Source: Rosa chinensis
Lineage: Eukaryota > Streptophyta > Magnoliopsida > Rosales > Rosaceae
Length of the DNA stretch: 64,000 nt
Assembly (NCBI RefSeq): GCF_002994745.2
Contig: NC_037094.1
Location: 66,650,319-66,714,318, forward strand
Direction of reading: 5' to 3'
A program made the translations under genes and the position numbers. The stretch's first letter is position 1, and each line of letters starts with the position of its first letter. Shown piece by piece: positions 32,900 to 45,209 of the stretch. A model generated the notes under the pieces. It worked only from the letters and a program-made list of their open reading frames with translations. It searched no databases and was not told where the DNA came from.

Positions 32900-35840
32900 T
32901 TTTATTGATTTTTTAGGAGAGTCTGTTATTACTGATTTTATGCTTGATGTTGTCGCTTTCCATGCAGCCTTGCTTCATTTGTTTCAAAATAAGCAGCATT
33001 TATCTTAAATGCTTATAGGCTCATCTGTGGTAGACTTCAAACCACAATTGTTCGAACATGCGTAACTATGGATCCAGTCCATATATATATTCACGAACTA
33101 CTTCGTGAAGAGCAATAATCTCTGCAATGTTCGAAGATATAGCGACTAAGATCTATTCTGTAGACCTTCAAGATATCGCGGTCTTACCCATGGTGAACAC
33201 TTCACCAGTCTGGGGAGGCCTTTGTATGGGTCAACAGATACCCAATATCAGCAAAACCTTCCAAAAACACTTATGTCATTTTGGGGTAGAGATAGAAAGC
33301 GCAGGCCAGCGTTTGGCGGCGTTTCTGGTGTGTGATGGGTCTGATTCCATCATCTCTTTGTAGGGATAGAATAAGCCCATATCGATCGTACATTTCAAGT
33401 ACCGAAAGATATCTTTTACACCAATCCAATGGTGTCGCGTTGGCGCAGAGTTATACCTTTAGCTAACAAGTTTATGTTAAAACGAGATGTCTAGTCTTGT
33501 GCATTGAGCTAAGTACAATAATGCGTTTATTCTCACTTTTGCCTCTAGCACATCTTCGTCTGATCATCCTTCAGACGGAGAGGATCCTTTTCAAGATCAA
33601 GACTACGAATGATTATGGGGTGCTTGAAGGTTTGACCTTTTTCAAAATGCCTAAGCATCTATCAACACGATGCTCAAGTTCCAAACTGAGGCATAATCGT
33701 GTTCCCCAAAATCCTTTATCTCAAACTCGGATTTCAAGTGTTCAGCGGTTTCTCTTAACACTTTAAGGGCTTCTAATGAAGATCATGTCTAACATGACAA
33801 CCGCGATAGAATCCGAAACTTGTTATGGAAACGCGCGGGCATATCCCTTCCCAATCAAGTATTCACATTTAGTAAGCGTTTCAACTCTATTGCAAACGCG
33901 CTCCGTGGTCTAGAGCCTTGCGCCATAAGGCGAGATTGCCATATCTTTTTCTCAACACACTTTCTAACGAAGACCCATTATTCAATAGGTTTTATGTAAG
34001 GAGGTGTTGGCATCACTGGCTCAAAGACCTTCCTCTTCATTAGAGAATCTTACTTAACCTGGATCGCATCTTTCAATTTAGGCTAAATTTCTCTACGTTG
34101 GTATTCATGCTTCAAAGGAGCGTGGTTCGATATCATCGATCTCAACAAACTCATATGCATCAAAATGCGCAAATACATCATCAATTTATGATGAAGTTTC
34201 TATTCCACGTCTTATGTACACTAGTGTAATTTTCACAGAGCTCTATATTCTCATAAATAGGTTTTGACGTTGAGGCGTCCCCCAACGATAACCATAATCC
34301 AGAAGATACTCATAAGACGGATGTTTGAGTGTCGATGATCCAAGGATTGTGCTAAAGTATCCTTCGAATCCACAGGCTTCCCACGCATCTTAGCTGGGGC
34401 CATGGCCTGTAACACCAGAGTGCCACTTTCTATGGCATTGGCGCCTTGCCTACCTCTGTGTAGGGTGGTGCTACGTCCTCTTATAGGGACGTCCTTCCTT
34501 GCAGGCATTTTTTTGCAGCAAATGTGTGTGATCTCGTCACTTTTAATAGGGATCGAGATGAGACATAGTGGAGACAGACCACGACAATTCCTGTCGTTTT
34601 GCAGCAAATGTGTGTGATCTCGTCACTTTTAATAGGGATCGAGATGAGACATAGTGGGGACAGACCACGACAATTCCTGTCGTTCCTGCTGAACATTCGA
34701 GTTCTTATCTCCCCCTAACGATGGGAAGACTGTCTCATCAAAGTGACATCCGTAAATCAAACGGGAAAGAGATCGCCTAGCAAGGGCATTAAGTAGCGGA
34801 CGATTGTTGGAGTCTCAAATCCAACTAAGTTGCTCACTTATTTGTAAGGACCTACCATAGGCGCTGTGGCAGCGCAATTGGCACATAAATGGCTCACCCG
34901 AATGTGCGTAAGTACAAAATATTTGTACCCAGTCACTAGCTGTAACGCAGATATACATTGAGTGGCGGTAGGTCGTAGAGAAATTAGCATAGTTGTATGC
35001 GATATTGCATCACCCCAAGCGAATATAAGAAGATTGGTGCTCATCACCAATGTCTGAACTACCATCGTAGTTATGTCCGCGAGACTTTTTGGGCGTGTAT
35101 ATGGGAATGTGATGTCTAACATCAGTCCCTTTGCAATAACCATCGAAAGTCTTCGATGTAAACTCTCTAGCATAGTCAAATCTATTTGACTGAAGGATGA
35201 ATCTAGGGGGTGAGCCCATTGTCATATGATTTGTGCTAAGAGTATAGCATACGTAGCTTTTACAGGTGGATAATGGCACAACACGTGATCAGTGTGTTTG
35301 CGTGTCAACCAACATCATGAGATATTTAAACGTCCGCAAGTTGGTTGAATAGGTCCACAAATATCACCTTGGATTCTTTGCAAGGATTGTTTGCAAGAAT
35401 GGTATATTTTCTTTAGTGTCCTTTGCATAGGATGGTCTCGATCCTATCTTTGCTAAAGAGCAAGCTTTGCAAAACGAAGTAACTCTTTGGACCAATCTTT
35501 GGTTCGTACTTCTTTTCGTTTTGAGGAATGGATGTCCGTGAAGTATTTAATATACGGAACATCATATCACGACCTGGATATCCCAAACTGTCTTGCCAAA
35601 GCCTATATGTGTTAGAATCCCATAAGTCATCTCTTATGACATGGTTTGATTCAATGACTCGAATAGTGGTTGCATGCAACCCACTAGAGCTACACATAAG
35701 TTTCTCTAATACTCGTTTATGTCCGTAGTCATTAGAGGCGATGCAAAGGAACTCTTGTCCATTCTTACAATGTGTTTTCACATGAAAACCATTGGCTCTT
35801 ATATCTTTCAAGTAATAAAGTTCGGAAATTAACACATGTC
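32900..35840 (-). pseudogene. Copia D pol remnant
   Basis: Degenerate pol on the minus strand. Recognisable: DIRANGFHVKTHCKNGQEFL, RLWQDSLGYPGRD (35413-35835, spacer and integrase zinc finger), an integrase core fragment around 35000-35280, and RT/RNase H traces down to about 33000. Many frameshifts and small deletions. It starts at the same protease deletion join as element B. A direct 86-bp tandem duplication lies at 34511-34682. Confidence 0.8.
34511..34682. repeat. 86-bp tandem duplication inside Copia D pol
   Basis: Two near-identical units starting TTTTGCAGCAAATGTGTG, period 86 bp. Confidence 0.85.
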
Positions 35841-36782
35841 CATGACATTGAATAATAATGCGACACTTTATTGATACAGAAAATAGTCAATGATTACATC
35901 AAAGTTTCCAAAGTCTATTCCAAAATACAATCAAACTTATACAAATTGTAATTGCTCAATCCGTTTGGTAATCACTACACCAATAATTTAAACACACAAC
36001 ACTTTTTGCACAACGAAAAAAAAAAAATCGTTGTGTGATGAGAGAAAGTGAATCATACAACACGTTTAGAAAACTTGCGTTGTATAAGGCTATTAAAATT
36101 CAAAATTTTTTAGCAAGAAGGTAATTGTACCACACTTACAAGAATGAACCGTTGTGTGAATGAAAAAAAAATGAGCGGCAGATTTCCCTCCTACCATGAC
36201 TCAGATTTGGCCTTAAATCTATACTACATTGTACAACAGAATCGTTATATTTGTTGTATGAGTGTACCTTGCAAAATGTCATACAACAGTTTCTGTTTTT
36301 GTGTTGTCTGATGAAGGAAGATATATCAGAGGTTTGGATGTGCCTCCAAAAACCACTCATTCCCTCCTTAAAATTGAAACTTTGATTGCATAGAGCGGGA
36401 ACTTCCCCTCATTGTTGCCTCAGCTCAAACTTAAAGTGTGCAGAATCAGACAACATAACTTCATTTATGTGTTGTGTGATTCATGAATACAAAATAAAAA
36501 GAGCGAACTGGCTGGTGTTTGACAACTTAAGTTAGGGCTAGCAACTTGTGTCTCCTACTTCATTTATTTCCAACGCCATACAAAACACCATGAACTTCAT
36601 CAGTCTCCTTCTCTCCCCGAAACACAGATACCTTCTTCTTCATCCACAACCAACCTTCGTGTCCAATCAAAAGAAAATCCATCATCGATCCAATCGAAGC
36701 GCGCCTAGCTCCTCACCTAAGTGCCCAGTGGATTTCACCCTCTCTCTACTGAAACCCATCCCTCAGATCCCTAATCATCAAT

Positions 36783-37110
36783 TGGAGAACAATAGCAAAG
36801 CAATCTAAAGCCAAGAAATCGGAGAATTTGGGAAAGGGTACCGTCACACCCGTCCAGATCACCTTCCTCGTCAGCCAGTTTCTCTTTGATAACAGCTGGA
36901 CCGAAGCCTGCTTCGTTTTCAGAACTAAAGCCTCCTCACTCTTCTCTACGTCTCCGATTCAAGAGGTACCCACATCTTTTTCTCCATCAATTTGGACTGA
37001 AATCTTCAAATATTTTTCTGATTTAGGGTTTTAATTTTTTTTTAGATGCCGCAGAGCCTGCTGAGTTTGTCTGAGATTCTGAAGAGTACAAAGCAATGGG
37101 GAGCAGAAGA
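36783..37110 (+). pseudogene. Captured LisH-type gene fragment
   Basis: Exon 36783-36965 reads SENLGKGTVTPVQITFLVSQ then FLFDNSWTEACFVFRTKASS, a LisH-like N-terminal motif, ending CAAGAG|GTACCC. A second exon from 37046 (TTTTAG acceptor) reads MPQSLLSLSEILKSTKQ. Resembles plant LisH-containing proteins that I cannot name with certainty. The intron is retained, so capture was from genomic DNA. The sequence drifts out of frame beyond about 37110. Confidence 0.55.
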
Positions 37111-37725
37111 TGCTTCGCAAAGCCAACGGTGACCGGGACAAGGCTAACGAGACGTTTATGAGCTCCTCATCGAGCTTCATCTCTTCCCTTTAGTTTTTGT
37201 TCTTCCGACTGTTATACACATAGTGCTTTCGCTATTCAGGTGCTGTCTTTCTCGTTGTTATTTCTTTCTGTTGGGATTTGATTGTTTTGGTTATCACAGA
37301 TTGACTTCCTGATTTGATTTTATTGATATGAGTTATCAGCCTATAATCTTTGTTTTTACACAAACTTGAGCATTGAGATTTCCCCTGTTCTTTTGCCGCT
37401 TCATAATTTAAAGGTTTCTATGCATTTTGTATAAGATTTATTTGTATACCGAGCCTAGAATCTTACCACACTGCGTGGTACTTGTTCTTTTGAAATAGGC
37501 TCTTTGTTCCTATTGGTTGCTTACTTGCTCTTCAGAGTTACTCAATTTGTCACAAGTTTACATGGTTAAATTTCATATTCAACCTCTGAAATCTTAATGA
37601 AGTTTATCATGTTCAAATGTTATCATAGTTACATAAGAAATGACGGTTAGGAGTTACTGAAGAATGAAGATGATGATGAATTGGCATATTAACGATCTAT
37701 CGTTTTTATTTTTATGCTTTTGCAG

Positions 37726-37984
37726 CCGAATATGAATTGAGATGTATGAGAAATGCTTTAGATATGGGAGACAATGAAGAAATTATTGACATAGCTAAAC
37801 GCTTTTATAGAGTATGTGTACTATTACTTGAATTTAAGATTCAATACGGTTCTTTATACAGAACTTGTGAACTGTTCAGTTTCTGAATCTGCTTTGCTTT
37901 TGTGAAGATTGTGATTGAGCGGAATTTCACAAGGGGCCGTAAGTCAGAGCAAGTACAGGCTGCATGTCTTTACATTGCATGTCG
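37726..37984 (+). pseudogene. Captured BRF1 (TFIIIB subunit)-like fragment
   Basis: Exon 37726-37811 reads AEYELRCMRNALDMGDNEEI then IDIAKRFYR, donor GTATGT. Exon 37908-37984 reads IVIERNFTRGRKSEQVQAAC then LYIACR, donor GTAAGA. This is the first cyclin-like repeat of TFIIB-related factor BRF1, where NFT.GR..EQVQAACLYIACR is diagnostic. The 96-bp intron is preserved. No other BRF1 exons recognised nearby. Confidence 0.72.
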
Positions 37985-40900
37985 GTAAGACTCTTTGTTA
38001 TACATCATTTTTTTGTTCCGTGAATTCTTAAATAAACTGACCTTAATAAGTTCCCTAGAATGCAGAGGAAATTCGAGAATATTAGTTATATCCCTTTAGT
38101 TTTATAGTATGCTTTGATCTTATTCCTTAGAGAAATTTGTCCATTATAAGAGGAAATTAAAAGCACAATTATAACATAATTATAAGGTAAGAATCTTAGA
38201 CTGAATTCTATGAGCTTTGTGTTTTTTGATTCATAATCTTGTATAGGGTTGATTACCAGACTTCTCTTTGGGCTTTAGTGTCATCCGAGTTCAACTTCTG
38301 CAATCTTTTCAGATTGGAATATTCTTGTTACTGCTTTCAGTTGATGTTGTGGAGAATTATCGTATATGATTATTTTACAGATAAATTATGGACTACTTAT
38401 AGTCCTGCTTTTTTTTCTTCATCGGACATTATGAAGCACATATACGTCAAAACTTGTTGTATCCCGTTGTGGATACTCAGGATACTCTGATACTGTCATA
38501 CTGCACATACAATTATCCAGTACTTCAAATATGTTTAGGTTGACTTTTTGCATCTTTGACTCTAGGATACTTCTAATCCACCGGTACTTGCAGATACCTG
38601 CTAGCATCTAAGAAAAAAAAATTCTGATACAGAATTAATAAAGTTTGTTTATTACAAACTGCGGTTGATTACTTTTTTCTTTCTTTTTTCCATTGAGGTG
38701 AAGATCTTGTTTACAGTGTTGTACTGTTTATCTTGATCAAACAATATTGGGGGAATGGGTATTCTACTGGTGTTGGGATAAATGCTACAGCAGTTTAAAT
38801 TTTGTAAACAAGAAGTTTCTTTCTTTTCAGGAAAAAAAAAAGAAAAATTTTCCAGTTAGAGTTCGCTCATGAAAGTTAAATTTCTAATATGCTCAGTCCA
38901 TCTATTTGACAAAAAGAGAAAGGTTAAGTTTTTATAGATGAACTGAGCATATTAGAAATGCTGCATGACCTGCTGTACTTTGATGTATTTGGCTGAAGCA
39001 AATAAAGACAACATATAAGAAGGGTTTTAGACATATTCTTAATAGAAGGAAATTCAAATTTGCTTTTCTTTTATTTGTATGTTTTCTTTTCAAAACCTAT
39101 GATCACCAAGGATGAGAGATATACTGAATGAAGAATAGTAAATATCAACATTATTAGAGAAGACAGACAATCTGTGCATTATCATTACTTGGACATTATG
39201 AAATTGGTGGCTTGCCAGTTAAATTAGTTTGACCAGTATTAAGATCGATTGCAATTTTTCTTATCCATATCCAAATACGGCCATAATGTTTCCAAGAAAA
39301 TATCTAAATATAGCCAAAAAGATGTGAACCACAGGAAATGGATGTGTTTTCGAAGAAGGATGATCTTTCCAGTTATGCTCGAAGTCTTGTACAGCATTTG
39401 ATCTTTAGACTTGCTGTTTTTCTGTTATATTGTGTGAAACTGCAACTTAGGCCACTATATTTAAGATGCTGCGACTTCTTTTGTTATGACTATAAATGCT
39501 TGTCTATTGATTCCAGCTTATGTTCACTTCTTCCCTTTGTGCTTGAACTGGCTGACTTGTGTCAACATTTTTCATGTAAAACTAGCTGACTTGAAAACAT
39601 ATTAAACTTGAAATAGCAAGCTGGCCTTAAATTATATTTACATGCTCATGCACAGAAAGGTTCTGATATACTATGTGTCTCCAATATTTCCTTGGACACA
39701 TGTCTCTTGTAGAAATAGCAAATTGACCAAGAGGATACTTGGAACTAATGGCCTTATGAATTATACCAGCAATGTTTTAGACGTTTGTTTTGAAAATATG
39801 CTTTAAAATGTTGTGCTTTCTAATTAATAATGGAATCTTGGTTTTAGAGGTATGAAGTCACCTGTTATAACTATTCATTGTAGTGTTACAAACTCATTAG
39901 TTCATAAGAGATGATTTTGTTGATTTTCAATTGTAGCCAAAGTAACGTAATTTGTTTATGCCTGCAGGTCTTTCAAGTTATCAACAGATAAAGATACTTG
40001 TAGGCTCCAGAGCTGATAGCAGGTTTTTGTCTTTCTCATTTTCTTAATCATTTTTCATAGGTTTAATGCTTCCTGTGATGATTCATGTTGCATGGATCCA
40101 ATTGTGCAGCACAGACCTTGTCCTGCTTTCTAAGTTAATATATGACTTTTTTTAATGCACAGGTAGATAGATTTGGTCTCGTGCATCAACATCAAATGCT
40201 TTCGTTTTCTTGTGTTATGTGCCCAAGTTAATATGATGTATGAAATTACATATCTATAATTAGGTCAGAAATGATGTTATGAGATACCGCTATGGGGATT
40301 AGCAGCATTTGGATGAGGCGTTAAAAAGAATTTTCTAGTATGGTCAATTTATTCGTCCATTCAGTTTTTGTTGCAATATTGTGCACGGGACACCAAATTT
40401 TCACCTTCCTATCCTAAGAAGACGTCAACTCATTATCTGCTACATACTTCACCTGTAATTGAAAGAGCATATAATTCACGGAATGGGGACTATGGTGGCA
40501 AGGTATGCTAATTTTTTCCAGGAAATGTCAAACTTTACTTTTTGGTTTCAATTTTTGTTTTTGCTTTTCTGTTACATTGGAGACTATGGTGCTTTACAAT
40601 TTTATTTTTTCTATCTACATAATTTTTTTTTCTTCTTCTTTCATATGTGGTAGCAAGGTATGGAACACTTCCCCAGCTGAGCTAAACTGCCTCAAAGCTC
40701 AAGTCTTTCACAACTCAAGTCCTCCATTTTCAAAAAGCAAGCTTCTTTACTGCAACATTTGCAGATTGTGAAGATGAAAAACCACAAAACCCAAAGAGAC
40801 CCAAGTAGATGGTACATTTTTCATGCACCATATATGTGCCATGTTTTGGAACAATATAAAGGTGGATGTCCCAAGTAGATGGGCATGCACTAGAATGCTT

Positions 40901-40999
40901 TTCTAGTTTAAATATTGGCTTCGATGATTGGGAAATGCACCTTTTTTCTTTTGAAGTTTGAAGTATGGTTAGATTACTCATTTGATGGTTTGTAATATT
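37985..40999. other. CACTA interior without recognised genes
   Basis: About 3 kb of AT-rich sequence. Several intron-like stretches and short frames (for example 39338-39589) could be further captured exons, but I recognise none. Confidence 0.4.
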
Positions 41000-41754
41000 T
41001 ACATTTGATGAACTACTGTTCATTTGGTAAATGACCCAATGTAATACACAATTTAATTTAGGAATGGATATTCAAATGGTCACACAACAGATTAGATATA
41101 ATGACGAATGCCCATTGTCTGAATGGCCAAAAATGGGACAGAAACACATTGCAATCATTTATATCACGCATCGGTTTTTAACAAATCAATGTCTTTTAAT
41201 TTATACTCACACAACAGAAGCAATTGAACTCTGTTGTCCTAAAGTTAATCACACAACAGATATAGTCTAAGAACTGAAGTTTGAAGAGCAATCAGACAAC
41301 AGACAAAATAAAAAAATGTTGTCTGACATGCTTAACATACAACGGTTGCAAACTGGCACTGTTGTCTAAAGACGCCCCTCAACTGCTGCGCAGCTGCGCG
41401 CTTGGCATCTGCCGAGCCATCTGCCGAGCTATCACACAACAGTTATAATACATACCTGTTGTCTGTGTGTTTATCACACAACTATGTTCCACCGTTGTCT
41501 GATTTTTCATCAGACAACGACTCACTCTACAACGGTGGGTCTTCAAATCACACAACGGTTTTCTGCCGTTGTCTGATAACAAAATTGGTGTAGTGAATTC
41601 CAATGAAATATGACCAGGGAAATATGACCCTGATCTCAATTACTTTCCTAGACATCATACTTCATTGGGTACGCCACATGAGAAAGAGTCAATACAATTG
41701 TCATTTATTGACTAAGGCACATTTGCCGTTATTGGAAAATAGAAAAGGACTATT

Positions 41755-42915
41755 CTAATCAAAGTCTGTGGCATCCTCGTGCTCTTTATTTGCAGCTTTG
41801 AAGTCCTTAGTGGTGAGAGTGATATATTCACCATCTTTATTTTCAGCAAGATTGATATTTTCATCTTCAGCATGATTGGTTTCTTGCTCTCTCAATTGCC
41901 TATACACCTTGTAGCTTGCAACTAGTTGGGTACTTGCATGGCATTGCTTGAACCAATGCTCAATTGATCCATACCGATGACACCTGCCATTGTGGTTACC
42001 TCCCTTCATTTGAGGTGTAGGTTGTCCACGTTGTGGATATTTCCTAAGAGGGTTGCTACTACTACCACGTCTCATGGTGCGACCTCCACGGTCCATATTG
42101 TTACTTCCATGGTCTGTGGTGCTACCATATCCTTGGCCCATGTTGTTATTGTATCCACCTCTCCCACGTGTGGAGTTGCCACCACGTGTGTCCGCTCTAA
42201 AGTTGCGGTTTCCTTCTTTATTGGGGCGGTTATATGGACCCATATTGTTAGGGTACCGCTCCATACGCCCTCTTTTGGGTGCATTATAATTCGCCTCACG
42301 AACGCTCTTGGTTCCAATGGGCCTTGAATTATAATTCTTTACAAGGATGTTGTCGTGCTTTTCAGCTACCGACAAAAGATTGATGAGCTCATTAAACCTT
42401 GTAATTTGTCCAGCATTGACTTCAGTGCGATATTGCTTTGATATCACAACTGCTGAGACGGGGATGGTAGAGAGAGTCTTCTCAATTAGTTCTTCTTCTG
42501 TGAGGGGCTTTGCACAGAACCTCAACATGGCTTTGAGGCGAAGAGCTTCAGAGTTGTACTCAGCAACAGACTTGAAGTCGGAGAAGCATATGTTGTTCCA
42601 CTGAACCTTCAAGTCAGGCAGGAGGGAATCTTGGATATTTCCAAAGCGCTCTTCTAGCGCTACCCATAGATCTCTTGCATCTTTGATCGACATGTACTCT
42701 AATCTGAGAGATTTATCCATGTGGCGTCGCATCAAGATTATTGCTTGAGCATGCTTTGTGGGTGTTCGTTGGAACACAAGGCCCTGGTCAGGTGCCTGGA
42801 TTATGGGCAATATCCCTTTTGCAGTGAGATGGTTCTTAACGTCGGTTACCCAGCCATGGTATTTCGAGCCTGTTGAGTCAAGCATTGGAAAATCGAGTCT
42901 AGGTTCATTCGACAT
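41755..42915 (-). CDS. Copia D gag
   Basis: 386 codons, open. Starts MSNEPRLDFPMLDSTGSKYH, a Copia gag with DARDLWVALEERFGNIQDSL, WNNICFSDFKSVAEYNSEAL and LIEKTLSTIPVSAVV. A Gly/Arg/Asn-rich region follows, then CHRYGSIEHWFKQCH, where a CCHC knuckle has its second Cys replaced by Tyr (element C has CHRCGSSEHWFKQC). Ends with an acidic tail. Nearly the same gag as element C, unlike B. Confidence 0.9.
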   Translation of the reverse strand: MSNEPRLDFPMLDSTGSKYHGWVTDVKNHLTAKGILPIIQAPDQGLVFQRTPTKHAQAIILMRRHMDKSLRLEYMSIKDARDLWVALEERFGNIQDSLLPDLKVQWNNICFSDFKSVAEYNSEALRLKAMLRFCAKPLTEEELIEKTLSTIPVSAVVISKQYRTEVNAGQITRFNELINLLSVAEKHDNILVKNYNSRPIGTKSVREANYNAPKRGRMERYPNNMGPYNRPNKEGNRNFRADTRGGNSTRGRGGYNNNMGQGYGSTTDHGSNNMDRGGRTMRRGSSSNPLRKYPQRGQPTPQMKGGNHNGRCHRYGSIEHWFKQCHASTQLVASYKVYRQLREQETNHAEDENINLAENKDGEYITLTTKDFKAANKEHEDATDFD

Positions 42916-43054
42916 TATGAAGAGTAAGAAGAGAAAATATATTAGTTTCGGAGTTTAAACTTCCACGAAAACTAAAATAATAAGATTTCCGAGCTATGCT
43001 ACCAAGAAATTAATTTCCAATAATATTTGGATTAGACCAAAACAATGATGTTTG

Positions 43055-43186
43055 CGGACGCTCTTAGTCCGAACATTATGAACACTCTTAGTTCATAGAT
43101 TACGAACGCTCTTAGTTCGTTTAGCGTGAATCCCCACGATTCCGCTTTTAATTCATAAATCGATGCTTGCGGACGCTCTTAGTTCG
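43055..43186 (-). ncRNA. Covarying hairpin cluster in Copia D leader
   Basis: Element-strand hairpins at 43055-43071 (CGGACTAAGAGCGTCCG), 43077-43097 (ATGAACTAAGAGTGTTCAT core) and 43102-43120 (ACGAACTAAGAGCGTTCGT), plus a mismatched one near 43170-43186. GAATCGTGGGGATTC and the covarying GAATTATAGAAATTC also lie here. Confidence 0.65.
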
Positions 43187-43385
43187 TTTAGCGTGAATTT
43201 CTATAATTCCGCCTTTTTACTACAAGTTCCCAAGAAAAAGAAAGAGAGGAAAAAGGAGTAAAAACTCAAAAACGGGAACTTTTAGTAAATAATACCTTGA
43301 AATAGTGTTGTCGGAAATGACTGAAAAGTTGTTGAAAAAGTGTCCGGAAATTCGCCGGAAAAGTGTCCGGAAAGTCGCAGGAAAA

Positions 43386-43690
43386 GTCGTCGAAAAGTTG
43401 CTCGACAGATGTGTCGACAGTTGCTCGGCAGCAGCTTGGTAGCTGCTGCGCAGCTACTCGGCAGGTGCTAGGCAGGTGTCTTGGCAGCTGCTCGGCAGGG
43501 GCTCCGCAGATGCGCTTGGCAGGTCTCGGCAGCTTTCGGCAGGTGCTGTCGACAGCTTTCGGCAGGACTCTGCAGATGCGCTCGGCAACTTCTCGACAGG
43601 TCTCGGCAGGACTAGCTCGGCAGCTTCTCGGCAGATCTCGGCATGACTCGGTAGGGCTTCGACAGCGGTTCGGCAGCGGTTCAATTTTTC
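43386..43690 (-). repeat. CTCGGCAG-rich low-complexity tract in Copia D leader
   Basis: GC-rich imprecise repeats of CTCGGCAG(G/C)T type on +. The leaders of B (GCAGCAGG-rich) and C (purine-rich) hold different low-complexity tracts at the same place, so this part is not conserved. Confidence 0.7.
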
Positions 43691-43890
43691 CGGTGGTCGG
43701 TTCAGGCTGTTTCCGGCCGGTTCTGGAGGTTCTGAGGCTGGTTCTGAGCTTCTTGAATCAGGGGCTTTGATATGTGCTAGGGTTTGGAGGTTTTTTGTAG
43801 GTTTGAAAAAATGACTTCGATTGGATTATGAACTACCTCTACTCTTTTCAATTTCGATTCTAATTCTAGAGCAATTTCGTGTTGATAACG

Positions 43891-44236
43891 TGTTTGAGGA
43901 CAAGTATAAATTGATACACAGAGAGAGAGAGTAATCTTTCAGAGAGAATGGAGATTCATGTGTGTTTATTCATCTCATACAAAGAGGTATTTATAGGAAT
44001 ACATTTGAAGTGTGAAAGCTCAAAGAAAAACTCAATTTGATAACAACTACATTTATAGCTGCAGCTCCACATGGTGGCTGTGATGATGATAATTGCCATT
44101 CTTGTTGCCCTTTGGCATAAAGCTTGTCACACAAGTCTCTATACCTATATTATACACTCAAGTACCTATTGTATACATGATATAGACATTTATACTATGA
44201 CTCATATATACAACATGATTCATATATACTACAACA
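43891..44236 (-). repeat. 5' LTR of Copia D
   Basis: 346 bp. TATA-like TATAAATA on the element strand. Adjacent element-strand CGTTATCAACACGA corresponds to the primer-binding region in B and C with one change. Confidence 0.93.
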
Positions 44237-44241
44237 ATTAG

Positions 44242-44711
44242 CATGTCACCATACACAATAGTTCCAGTGCAAGAATGCTTTAACCCTTGGTAAAACAGAG
44301 GCAGTAATTTTGAAAGAGGGAAAGTGAAGAGAAGAAGATAGCTTCTCTTTCCATTGGTACAATTCGGGTTAAGGATATGCAAGGGAGCTGTATTGCTCCT
44401 CCAAGCAAACCATAAGTTAATCCACCTTCAGGTTAACTGGGGAGGTAAGAAGAAATATCGAATAAATTTTGTTTCATTCTTTTCTAAATTCACTTATGCA
44501 TCCTACCTCATCCACCATTCCAAAATATGAAGTAAAAATTGGTCATCATAGAAAAGATCTCATATTAAATCATCAAAAAGTAAACATAATCAGGATTTGT
44601 TTCTAAAATTTCTTTGTGTTGACCATCTGGTTCACCATAATGAATGGGCATGCAAAAAGTAAGCAACGAGGCATAATTCAAATATATATTGAACCAAGAG
44701 CTGTCACTTAC
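44242..44711 (-). other. GrpE last intron, segment right of Copia D
   Basis: Intron sequence beginning (minus strand) with the GTAAGTGACAG donor at 44711. Nothing else seen. Confidence 0.6.
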
Positions 44712-45209
44712 CGAAGGATGAAAGGGTTTTCCCATAGTTGATACAGATGTCACACGCAAACTCTTCATAATCTCAACAAATTGCTGGTATATACCCTAGT
44801 AACTTGTATCAATTTTCTTCTCATTTTCAGTTTCAGGTCTGATTTGTACTTCTGCTCTCTCAAAATTGTCAACCATGGGCAAAAGGCTCTCAATTACTTC
44901 TCCTTGAGCATCAGTCCTAACGGTAAGTCTCTCTTTCTTAAATCTTTTTCTACAATTATCAAAATCTGCTTGCAAGCGGATAAGCTTTTCCTTCCCTGAT
45001 GTTACCTCTGCTTATATAGATGATACTTTCTGGACTAATCGATCATGCTGCTTATTTTCTATTACTTCTATCCTTGCCTCAATTTCAGATACAGTCTTTT
45101 CATCTTCATTGAAAATAGCATCCTTGTAAACTTTAAGGAGAGTTCTCAAACTGGGCAATTGTTGTTGATCTGCTCCACTGGTTTCTACATTATCCTCTTT
45201 GGCATTGAC
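44712..45209 (-). pseudogene. GrpE central exon with two nonsense codons
   Basis: Acceptor TTTCTAG|GTCAATGCC (45210-45211). Reads LRTLLKVYKDAIFNEDEKTV, then VSSI-stop-AEVTSGKEKLIRLQADF, then RTDAQGEVIESLLPMVDNF and IDTSY-stop-GIYQQFVEIMKSL, ending GKPFHPS|GTAAGT. These are the GrpE coiled-coil and four-helix regions. Stops at 45012-45014 and 44796-44798; the second fits a CAG-to-TAG transition. Confidence 0.88.

Larger units (their letters stand above)
35973..41595. mobile_element. Non-autonomous CACTA element carrying host gene fragments
   Basis: 5623 bp with ends CACTACACCAAT and ATTGGTGTAGTG and the 3-bp duplication AAT (35970-35972, 41596-41598), matching the En/Spm (CACTA) superfamily. 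Subterminal regions on both sides are rich in short repeats related to ACAACAG and TTGTCTGA (for example 36000-36480 and 41060-41590), as usual for transposase-binding arrays. No transposase reading is visible. The interior includes exon-intron fragments of two unrelated host genes, at 36783-37110 and 37726-37984, so it is a gene-capturing (Pack-CACTA-like) element. It is nested in Copia D between gag and pol. Confidence 0.88.
31920..44236 (-). mobile_element. Copia LTR retrotransposon D with nested CACTA
   Basis: 12.3 kb including the 5.6-kb CACTA at 35973-41595. Element strand is minus. LTRs 43891-44236 (346 bp) and 31920-32263 (344 bp) differ by six substitutions and one 2-bp indel by eye. 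Duplication ATTAG at 31915-31919 and 44237-44241. Gag (41755-42915) is intact, but pol is riddled with frameshifts and short deletions and lacks the protease, although the LTRs are over 98% identical. This suggests a non-autonomous lineage. Inserted in the last GrpE intron, same orientation as GrpE. Confidence 0.94.

Noticed and set aside
39338..39589. 83-codon frame inside the CACTA element
   Set aside because: Could be another captured exon, but no motif and no splice context were convincing.
43454..43684. Frames over the CTCGGCAG tract
   Set aside because: Open only because of the repeat composition; lies in the untranslated leader of Copia D.
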